A stretch of DNA of 64,000 nt, from positions 59,157,220 to 59,221,219 of the forward strand of contig CM035232.1 of assembly GCA_020226215.1 (NCBI GenBank). The letters run 5' to 3'. Below the pieces are notes generated by a model. The model had not been told where the DNA came from and did not search any database. It worked only from the letters and a program-made list of their open reading frames with translations. This stretch comes from Sindora glabra. Its lineage: Eukaryota; Streptophyta; Magnoliopsida; Fabales; Fabaceae. Positions 54,863-64,000 of the stretch are shown piece by piece. How positions within the stretch are numbered: the stretch's first letter is position 1; each line of letters begins with the position of its first letter. The translations under genes and the position numbers were made by a program.

Positions 54863-57384
54863 CCTAAATTTTTTTATATAGAAATATAATTTACATAATA
54901 TATTAGATGATGCGAACTCTTAGTTAGATATATTAAAGTTCCATTCCTCTTTATTTATCTTCATGGAGGAAGAAAAAGTACCATTACTATGGAAGCTTTG
55001 AGGTGGGGGTGCCCAATAAAAAGGATATATTATAAGAGGATTAGATTCTGAGTCTACTTTTTTTAGTATTACTTCATAATCGACTCTTATATTTACAAGT
55101 ATAAACTACATTTTGTATCAAAAAAATATCTCATAGGTGCCATAAGGAGATTGGAAGGTCCCTAAATGAGTATTAATCTACTCCATCGACTCCATGATCA
55201 ATACTTATAATTCAAATCAATAAAAAACTGAGTATAAAATATACCTAATGAATAGTTACTCATCACCTTATTTGGAAGGATTTTCATCACAAAAATTTAG
55301 CTTTTAATTTATATGTAACTATTTTTTGGTGTCTTATAAGAAAATTTTCTTATGTATATCATTGATATATGTTACTATAGAAAATGACAATGGTAGATAT
55401 ATAAGTTTCACTTTATATCTTTAGTCTAACCTTATCCTTTATCACCTTAGTCATAAAGCCACCAATCTTTTTCTTTTACTACTAACCATGCTTTTCCTTC
55501 TCTATGAAGGATATTATATCTCCCCCTCACAATTCAAAATAAATAGTAATGTGATATTAAAACATCAACCATTTAATTTATTCTAATGGGTCTAGCCAAA
55601 TACCAACCATACCATAAATGTCTTATGTAATTTGTCATTTTCTTTTATTCATCTTTATCTTTTAAGGAATTATTATCAAGATTCGTTCTTATCATCCTAT
55701 CAATGATTACATTTCTTATCCATTTGAATGACTTCTTAAGTTTTTATTATTGTTTACAATATTTCCTACAAGTTTTACTAACATTTTACTTGTTGGAAAT
55801 TAGGGATTTATATTATTGTTTGGAGTTTTAGAAGCTCCAAAACATTTTATAATTTACCAAAATTTTGTCTCATACTCCTAATACATTATTAAATGTGAAA
55901 GATTATTCATTTTACAAGTTTTAGAACCTCAAGTTATTGTTCACATAATAACAAAACAAGGCTTTCAGAATAGGATAACATATGAACATTTGTAATTCAA
56001 GCCACTTTTCATCATTCAAATGGAAACAAATTTCTTCTAAACTTTGCCATAACATTCTTAGCATATTTAATAAAAAATAACTTCATTGTTTTACAATAAA
56101 TTTCATGGCTTTACCAATACACTAAAGTAATAAACCTATAGCTACCAAATTCAGATAGCATTAGAGTTATAAAAACAAAACTAATATTTGCGTAACCAAA
56201 TCAACCCTATTTTTTTCCACCAAATTTTTACTAGAATCCTAGATATAATATTTAGAAAGTTTCATAATTTTTCTAAATCATTTGATACTTCAAGTAATTC
56301 AAAACCCAAGGTCCAACGAACAAGGTTCTGAAATTGGTAGTTTTGAGTATTTTATCTACAACTTAGTTTTTCATGTATCTAAAAATTTTTAGAAGTTCCC
56401 AATTTCTTCTAAAATCATCCTAACACTAATTATGACCTTAAAATGTTAAGGATTAAAATTTTAAATATTTCCAACCCCTAACTACATTAAGTGATCGAAA
56501 CTCTTATTTAGGTTCACTTAGGAGATTTGTTTTCATTTTAACTATATCATTATCTTTTGTAAGATGACCCTAAAAAAAAAATAAGGAAGATTTGCCACTT
56601 ATCTCTTGATAATTAATGAAGAATTGAATTACCATTCAATTTCTCTCACTTTCTCACGATTTTTAGTTGGCCAAAGGAAGCAATTTTTTGCTTCAAAATG
56701 GCCTAACCTCTTCCTCTCTTTCTCACACACACATATAACCCTAAATCATAATGAAAAAAATCTTCAATTTTCTTCTTATTATATTTTGATTTTTTTTGAA
56801 AAAATATTGGACATATGATTGATCGTTTGGGGAGTCCAAATGGCCCTATATGTTCAAAAAATTATTACCCTAAAAGCAATAAAAATAATTCATTTTGAAG
56901 TATTGCAAATTAGCTCCAATTTTTTACTTTTTACATTTTTGCCCTAGGCTGTTTAAACATTTTTAGGCCTTGTTTTTTGCTTTCATTTTTGAACCTTCAT
57001 TTGGGCCTATAAATCTTAATATAAGTCAACCTAAAAGTTTTTAAATTACTCTATTTAATTTTTTACTTAATTTCTCACTTTTAAGCATATTCAGGTTTTG
57101 AAATTTCAATAAATTTTTATATGAATTTTCCTAAATATATTATTAGATTTTTAATTAGATTTTGATATATTTTAATGTATAATAAAATTTTTAAAAGAAA
57201 ATCTAGTTGGGCTCATATTTAAATTACCTTTACATTTTTCCCTAATTTCACCTAAGTTCCCTATCGAGTTTTTTTTATTTAGGTGCTTTCTAAAAAGTTT
57301 TTAGTTGAAATTTTTACTTCACTTAAGGTATTTTCTAAAGAAAACTTCTTTATAAAATTCCTTGTCCTATTTTGGAATATTACA
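54645..57384 (-). repeat. Solo LTR D, 2,740 bp, target duplication TAACA
   Basis: Starts TGTAATA and ends TATTACA (perfect short terminal inverted repeat), flanked by TAACA at 54,640-54,644 and 57,385-57,389. Homologous to LTR E (41,078-44,067); both carry a TA run shortly after the start. Orientation is taken as minus from the E comparison. It is inserted in the 3' LTR of element A, whose sequence resumes exactly at 57,390. Confidence 0.9.
54830..54859. repeat. (TA)n microsatellite in LTR D
   Basis: About 15 TA units, at an offset from the LTR start similar to that in LTR E. Confidence 0.95.
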
Positions 57385-57389
57385 TAACA

Positions 57390-57646
57390 TGCAAAGTAGC
57401 AAGCACTACACAATAAATAATATTGAAAATAATGTGACTAGACAATGACAAGTTAGAAAAAGCAAGTAGTAAAGAAGACTAAGAAAAAGAAAAGAAGCCT
57501 TCTGGCCTAAAGTCGCTCATTAAGAAATATGCCATTTCTAATGGCTAATTTCACCTTTTGGTTATAAATAGATGGTCACACTTCATGGATCAATATAACA
57601 AGCATCTCCTCTTCTCTCTATAAGGCCCTCTTTTTAGAGTTCTTTT
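57390..57646 (+). repeat. Element A 3' LTR, second segment
   Basis: Aligns with 31,146-31,400 of the 5' LTR, including the TATA box ttataaatag at 57,562-57,571. Ends CTTTT, where LTR H is inserted. Confidence 0.9.
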
Positions 57647-59015
57647 TGTTGGGGTCGGAAGCTAAACTAGCACAGCGAAATAAACCGATCCCAGCCAACG
57701 GATCCATGTAAAATGTTAAATTAGAATAAGGATTCATTTAATACCTTTAATGATGACGTAAGAACTCGATGGTTGATCACCTCTTCAGCTTCCTTTCAGT
57801 CGAAGATTCTGAGGTATCCACACGAACCTACAAATCATAGATGAACGTCTACACAAACACCGGTCGAAGTTGTTCTCCTTTTTTCTTGTAATGCTAGCTA
57901 CGCCTCTTCAAGAATTTTTCATTAAGAAGAGGTACTAGGGTTTTTCTATGCTTGGGATGCGTGAATAAAAATTTTATTATTGCCCAACAAGCCTATTTAA
58001 ATAGGTGCATAGAAAACCCTAACTAATTAGGCTTTTCCATGTATAATTATGGGCTTTTATTGGGGCTTATAATTATAATATGGAATTCCCAAATATTAGG
58101 CCTAAACAATTTGATCTATTAATTCTAAATCCACTAGGCTCTAAGTATGCGACCTTACAGGCTCTTATTACATTGGCAATGATCATTAATCATATTAATA
58201 ATCATAAATAATGAGCGGTATCTAGCAACACATCATTGTTACCCAAGTAATGAGAAAGTCGGTGATTTGACTAAACCTTTACACGTGATCATCATCTATG
58301 TCCTCTTGTCCTAAACATCTAGATCGAGCACGAGACATGAATCGTGTCATTCCCGTATAGCCCAATCTTGAGGTTTCTTAATTCTTAAGTAAGCTGATTG
58401 AAACAAATGTAATTGACATCCTATGTCAATTCATCTTAACATGGTCATGCATTTTCTCAGCTTTACTTAATCAAAGGGCCCACAGATGTTACTCCTGTTA
58501 TATAGAAGAGACAAATTCCATCTCGATCACATAAATCCCTCCGCATGATATGTGACATATCTAATAACTACCCTTGCATTCACTCAACCATGAGTGATAT
58601 AGAATAGTATCAAAATATAAAACTCACTTGTAGAGAACTTTGGCGATCTCGGGACAAAGGACTATCATAATAATGATCACTAAGAATCACTTATAATACT
58701 CATATAATGATTCATGTAGTGTTCTTAGGATGGGTCAGTCTAGTATACAAGTTCTCTAACTTGTACTCACATGCAGACTTAATATTTCATATAAGTCACC
58801 ATTCATGTTAGTCTTAACATATCAAAGTAACCTAATCCATAATAATATATGACTAGGGACATTTAAGAATACAATTATTCTAAGATTATTATTATGATTA
58901 AATATATTACACAGACAATATATATATAAATATGATAATTAGAATTACCATTAAAATAACACGATTCAAATTTACAATCATCAATATGATTGATTTTAGG
59001 GCATATACACTAACA
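57647..59015 (-). repeat. Solo LTR H, 1,369 bp, target duplication CTTTT
   Basis: Plus strand TGTTGGGG...CACTAACA is flanked by CTTTT at 57,642-57,646 and 59,016-59,020. The minus strand starts TGTTAGTGTATATG and is related to LTR G (15,408-17,090). The palindromic TATA region cctatttaaatagg (57,992-58,005), followed on the minus strand by 'gcaataataaaattttta', fixes minus orientation. It interrupts the 3' LTR of element A, which continues at 59,021. Confidence 0.93.
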
Positions 59016-59020
59016 CTTTT

Positions 59021-59570
59021 TATCTTTTAAACTTTTCTTTCTTAAGCTTAAACTTGTAAATCTACACTACTAGAGTGTATAAACCTTTGTAATCTCTTCA
59101 AGAGACAAAACCTTATCATATAGAGGTTCACTAACTCAAGTGAAGCGTGAGAGATACACTTGTAAACACCTTATAACTAGGTCGTGAGAAGAAATCTTTA
59201 AGTGTTGAGATAGGATAGCTTGAGTTCTTAGAAGATCAAGTGAGAAAGTATACTTAGACTTTATAAAAGTAAAAGTGCTAGTATTAATTTTGATCTTAGG
59301 AGAATGGAGTAAACCCAAACAAATGATTATTCCTTTAGATAATCAAACCATCATAACATCGGTACTATCTTTACTTTCCCTTACTTTTTTATTACTTGCA
59401 TTTTATTACATATCTTTATCTATTATTTACTTGATCCTTCATATTTACTTTTTGGTTGCTTTATTATGATTACAAAAAAGGAAGCTTAAAAAGCAAGAAT
59501 TCTTAAAAGTCTTAATTGCTTAAATTATTAAACATGAACTCACCCCTCTCAATGTATTTTTGTCCTATCA
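59021..59570 (+). repeat. Element A 3' LTR, last segment
   Basis: Aligns with 31,400-31,947: 'ttcttaagcttaaa', 'agagtgtataaaccttt', 'ggttcacta', and the end 'cctatca'. The flank ATGTG (59,571-59,575) is the right target duplication of element A. Confidence 0.92.
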
Positions 59571-59575
59571 ATGTG

Positions 59576-60195
59576 AATCTCTTGCATTTATTAGAACAAA
59601 ACATGTCTTATTAGGCAAAAGAGTCTTTCATTCATAAAAAACCAACAATAGAGCCAAGAACACATTATTAGTGGGTTCAAATTTGTATATTTAATATCTA
59701 AATTTATGATTATATTTTGATATTACACAAAAAAAATTATACTGATATAAAAAAAAGAAAATTCTAGAAATTTTTGTGCAACTTTAATTAATGAAATTAT
59801 AATCTTTTTGTGTAAGTGCTAGATGCAAAATACATATAAAAGGTAATCTTTATGAAATATAATGATTTTATATTAATAAATTCAAATTTTATGTTACATC
59901 TTCATTAAATTTGCAAATATTCTAACTTTTATTAAGTTAGTAATACTAAATGCAAAATTACAACTCTTACAATTAATTTATTATTAAAAAGCATATATGG
60001 TTCATCATTCAATATTATGACATTTTAGTGGGTTCAAATTCTAATATTTATCAAATATATATATATATATGAAACTATTTAATATATCTAATAAAAACTT
60101 TAAAGGTTTAGTGTCTTCACTTGCATGCACTCCATTTAATGTGGCTTCACTATTGTAGAAAACTAAATAAAGGGTAGAACCAATATTATAAAAAA
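59576..60195. other. Unassigned AT-rich DNA to the right of element A
   Basis: No coding similarity. 'gtgggttcaaatt' occurs twice (59,672 and 60,030), suggesting a diverged ~360-bp duplication. A short TA run is at 60,056-60,070. Confidence 0.4.
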
Positions 60196-61563
60196 GCCAT
60201 TTAATGTTAGTTGTCTAACATATTCAAATTTGGCTATTACTCGAAATATATGCAAACATCATTATAAATAAAGTATATTCAACACTGGTTATTGAACCAA
60301 TGTTGAATACTCATATTAATGTCAATTTTTTACAAGGAAATCAATGTGTTTTATTGTAGCGTCTAGTTAATAATAGAAATAAGATGTCACTTTTTTTATT
60401 GATAATTGAAGTTAATGATATTAATTCAAAATGTTGGTTGCATGAAATAATTGATATTATTTCTTTTTTTTAAAAAAAAAACTGTAAAAGTTCTCCTAAA
60501 CCTTATCACTTGCAAAGCAATATTCAAACTTAATTATAGAACCCAGTAACTCATATTGCTATACAAGTAGTAATAACATTATTCAAGCCTTACCTTAACA
60601 TTTTTATAGTCAAAATTAACATCGCAAATATAATAAATTGAAAAAAGATGAAGAATGATACATTTATTTAGGTTTAAATAGCAAAATGCATATAATGTGT
60701 AAATATTGCAAAAACTAGAAATGATACCTCTAAATGTTGAGAATGAACTTACATTTTCTTCCAATGACATGGCCATTGATAGAAATGTATACTTGTGAAC
60801 CCTATTATGACAAAACAAATGTACAAGGATATCAAAATTGCTTTTTTAGGTGAAACATTGATAATGTGCTTCTATTGGAGAGAAATTTATTAACTAACTT
60901 TTGCCATTAAAATTTAGCAAAATCATATGTTGTTTAAAATAAATATGTCATCTTTGCCCTTTGTAAGGAAGAAATTCCTCACATTTTCTTCAAGAAACCT
61001 ATATCATCCAAAGCCTTAATTAATGTAATTAGAAATAATGAATCCAAACATATGAATACAACACACAACAAATAAATTTTCATATTTAAGTTAAGCTTAG
61101 AGGAGAAATAAGACATCTAAATGGACCTTAACATTGAGAATAATGTTCTAGCAAAACTGAAAAATGGTTGAACTTGAGCAGAGGTAATTTTCTAATCCAT
61201 TAGAGAAAAATTATAGGGGCTATCTTTCTTGCAAAACAAAATGAACTGGTTGATCATTCTATAGGGCACTTTCTATTATTTATCTACAATAAGCATTTGG
61301 ATAGATTTCCAATTTTAACTTTCACCTTCATTTTCATAAGTTTTGAAGATACAAAAATAGCATTGTTTAATATTCCATGTTAGTTATAATGTAAAACTGA
61401 CATTTTAAGACAAAATATACATGTAGTTTTCTATATTGGTTGTGTAATAAAACTAACATGCAATTCCTCTTTACTAATTCATTAATGCTTTAACTACCCA
61501 ATTAAAATATTACAATTTCAAAATTGATAAAATATTACATCACACACACACACACACACACAC

Positions 61564-61617
<54 letters not shown>

Positions 61618-63830
61618 AACTAGTATCTAAAACATAACTTACTCTAAGTGAAATCTATAGCATTAAAATTCTGCCATTTTATTATACAATTAAACAAAAT
61701 AACAACAAATTGAAAATAAATGAAATAAATAAGAAGGGATACAATTTATTAGGAAAATATATTCTTCAAGTTTTAAAACCACATTGGTTTTTAATAGATA
61801 ATCAACATTGTTTAAGCTAATTTTTTTACATAATTCTATCCTAAAACTTTTCTAATAATGATTTATGTAAAAATAATATTACATCATCAATATAGTTCAC
61901 AACATAAAGTTTTCATCATGTTGACGAGGGATTTGATTTATTTTGCTTATATTGAACTGTTACACAAGATTTTGTAGATATTATTTATGCGTTCCTTGTA
62001 GTACCAAGTGAAATATAGGGACAATCCCCATCAATATTGCACATTTAGAAAAGTTTCAAATTTTATGATTATGACAATCATATAAAACTATGGATATTTT
62101 TTGCCATTAAACTATTTGAGGGCAAAAGATAATTGTAGTTTGATGAGATACTCATAATTGTAAAAAAATGAAACATTTTTAAATGTGTAACAAAAATAAG
62201 TGTATTGTTTTCTTATTCTATCTAAACAGAACATAGAATGACAGAGAAATTTATAGGTAAAATGAAAATCAATATATATCGGTTATTAAACGATAACTAA
62301 TGTTGATTCATACAACTTAATATTTATTACAAGTTAGTAAATATTTATTTTAAGTTATAAGTTAGTAAATATTTATTAAATCTTTTGCAACATGACATTT
62401 TTATAACAAAGACATTAGTTATAATGAAAAACTAATGTTATTTTTTGTTTAAATATAACTTTTACATAGTAACATTTTTCTAACATAGATTTATACAAAA
62501 ACTACACTAGATTATCAATATATCTATCTATATTGTACATTCTTATCTTAAAAAAATAAGTATTTTATCACTAACACTTAAGGAAACACAATATTTATAA
62601 TAAAAACTACTTTAAAGAAAGGTGATGGTGATTGTCTTTAAAATAGAAAGCAAAAACATGGTTCATAGAGGTAGAAAATTTGATCTCACAATTTTGAAGA
62701 AAAGTGATAGTAATTTTTATCCATGTTTACTATGCATATTTTATTATCAATTCCTTAGTCCTAGACATTCTATTACAACAATGTTTTATCTTCAGTACCT
62801 TGCTTCTAGGCATTTCATCATAATGATATCAAATCTTTAATCCCTTACTTCTATATCCACTATAAATTATGAAAACTTAACAAGGATTATGGCTAAGAGA
62901 TGATGGTAACAACAACTTGCATCTCAATAATTGATGATCAAGTAGCATGAATTATACCAATTATCCAAAGAGGAATCCTTCCAGTCTATTTTGTGAGTAG
63001 AAACTTACTTTCTTTCAATGTTATAATGATAAATGTTATTATTTAGTTATAATAACATGTGATATATTACACTTGTATAAAAATATATATAATATTTCTT
63101 ATGAAAAGACTTCTTCAAAAAAAACTAAAACGACCATACAATAATAGAAATTTGAAGATTTTGAACATTTCATAATTTACAAGTACTCATAAAATGCAAG
63201 CCTCTCTAGAAAAGTTGAATTGTACACCTTATAAATATAATAGAATATGTTACATGTTTGAATTCCTACAAATTTATTATGAAACATAACAATTGTTGTG
63301 AATATTTAAAAAAATTAATAATCCAAGTAATAAGATACTTAAATAACAATACCAATACTTAAATAATAATACTTATAAAATATTGTATCTTTATTTTTAA
63401 TTATTATAAACATATTTTTTACAATAATTTTAAATAGAATTATATTTGTATTTGTATTATAAGCTTAGACCTGTTCAAAGGTTAGTTGATCTTTATACAT
63501 CAACCAACCTTTGAATTGTCCTAAAAAGTTGAACAGTTTTAAAAACCATCATTTTAAGTATTCATCTTATGAATGTCATAATGCATTTTAAATGGGTAGA
63601 TCATTTAACACTATATATACAAATATTAGGATATTGAAATATAAATAATCTTTATAATTTTTAATAATACTATAAATACATATATTAATCTAATTCAATG
63701 AAATATAAATAATTTTTACTATTTTCATTAACACCATAAATACAAATATTAAGTTGTTAAATACCTTTAGACATTAGTTTATTGTACAAACATTAATGTT
63801 TTGTACAATAAACATTAATGTTTAGAATTT
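60196..63830. repeat. Region of repeated AACATTRGTT hairpins (CACTA-like)
   Basis: Short inverted pairs built on AACATTGGTT or AACATTAGTT recur near 60,265-60,306, 61,376-61,412, 61,431-61,466, 61,780-61,818, 62,277-62,310 and 62,409-62,442. A related palindrome lies at 63,782-63,820. Each has a loop of roughly 5-20 bp. Such dispersed hairpins are typical of subterminal regions of plant CACTA elements. No transposase is recognisable between them; a 79-codon minus-strand stretch at 60,818-60,579 matches nothing I know. Element borders are not seen. Confidence 0.5.
61541..61615. repeat. Compound (CA)n(TA)n microsatellite
   Basis: About 12 CA units followed by about 25 TA-type units, with two CA interruptions. 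Uninterrupted enough to be length-variable. Confidence 0.98.
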
Positions 63831-64000
63831 TTATTTCTTGCATTACCAATATAGTTCCCATTTACACCAATCGTTGTGTCCCGTTACCTCTAAAATAAAA
63901 TTTTTAATCAATCAATTATTTTAGTATTTTCATGTCTACATTTTTTCAGTTTTTTAACCATTACTTTTCTAAGTAAAATTTATTCTTTTTATATTTTTAA
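63831..64000. other. Unassigned AT-rich DNA at the right edge
   Basis: Nothing recognisable. Confidence 0.5.

Larger units (their letters stand above)
22345..59570 (+). mobile_element. Element A: Sirevirus-type Ty1/copia retrotransposon carrying five direct insertions
   Basis: Its LTRs are split: 5' LTR = 22,345-22,459 plus 30,528-31,947 (1,535 bp). 3' LTR = 53,923-54,644 plus 57,390-57,646 plus 59,021-59,570 (1,529 bp). A Met-tRNA primer site follows the 5' LTR (31,948) and a purine tract precedes the 3' LTR (53,908-53,922). Gag, protease, integrase, part of reverse transcriptase and RNase H lie in order on the plus strand. With insertions B, C, F, D and H removed the element is about 9.44 kb. 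The LTRs differ at 13 of 78 positions in one hand-compared stretch (from 31,270), so it is old. Protein motifs and an extra 3' region point to the Sirevirus/Maximus lineage. Confidence 0.9.

Noticed and set aside
22345..59570. A single very large retrotransposon or a cluster of unrelated adjacent fragments
   Set aside because: Matching target duplications and LTR segments that join exactly across each insertion show true nesting.
60579..60818. 79-codon minus-strand open frame
   Set aside because: No recognisable family and no splice-consistent neighbours. It lies inside the hairpin-rich repeat region.
62930..63060. Possible Ty3/gypsy RNase H words (RGILPVYFVSRNLL)
   Set aside because: One short block resembles PVYYxSRxL, but nothing before or after it fits, so chance similarity cannot be excluded.

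Overview
The window reads as repeat-rich intergenic DNA from a flowering-plant nuclear genome, most likely a eudicot. It is strongly AT-rich and dense in decayed retrotransposons. Almost every coding trace belongs to a plant transposable-element family: Sirevirus-type and other Ty1/copia, Athila-type Ty3/gypsy, and Mutator-like (MULE). I found no intact host gene, no rRNA or tRNA gene, and no prokaryotic feature. The species cannot be fixed from the sequence.

Layout. Positions 1-2,400 are mostly unassigned, with a fragment of a dispersed repeat at the very start. A minus-strand copia pseudo-element (gag to reverse transcriptase, about 5,320 down to 2,440) follows. A decayed MULE (about 5,815-9,715) carries a recognisable MuDR transposase pseudogene on the minus strand. 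Beside it lies about 2 kb of non-coding DNA filled with copies of an AGTAACAT motif in both orientations. From 9.7 to 15.4 kb the DNA is mainly unassigned and AT-rich, apart from a GC-richer island at 12,360-12,780 and two long AAT microsatellites. A solo LTR with a 5-bp target duplication sits at 15,408-17,090. From 17.3 to 22.2 kb there is a cluster of large foldback structures: a 1.1-kb inverted repeat, a tandem dimer of two further inverted repeats with related ends, and a small TIR element between them.

The main feature is one nested assembly from 22,345 to 59,570. A 9.4-kb Sirevirus-type copia element (A, plus strand) received five direct insertions. They are a gag-protease Athila derivative in its 5' LTR (B, 22,460-30,522), an Athila element in its internal region (C, 36,985-51,098), a palindrome-rich solo LTR (F, 51,423-52,893), and two solo LTRs in its 3' LTR (D, 54,645-57,384; H, 57,647-59,015). 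Element C itself carries a further long LTR (E, about 41,078-44,067). Target duplications are exact for B (GTTAT), C (ACATT), D (TAACA), F (CTAAT) and H (CTTTT). They are nearly exact for A itself (ATATG/ATGTG). After the insertions are subtracted, the two LTRs of A come to 1,535 and 1,529 bp, which independently supports the parse.

The last 4 kb (60.2-63.8 kb) hold repeated AACATTRGTT hairpins like the subterminal arrays of CACTA elements, plus a CA/TA compound microsatellite. The elements do not work together as a pathway. The window records successive transposition, solo-LTR formation, deletion and cytosine-deamination decay. The features most likely to be under-described are the motif array beside the MULE and the foldback cluster.
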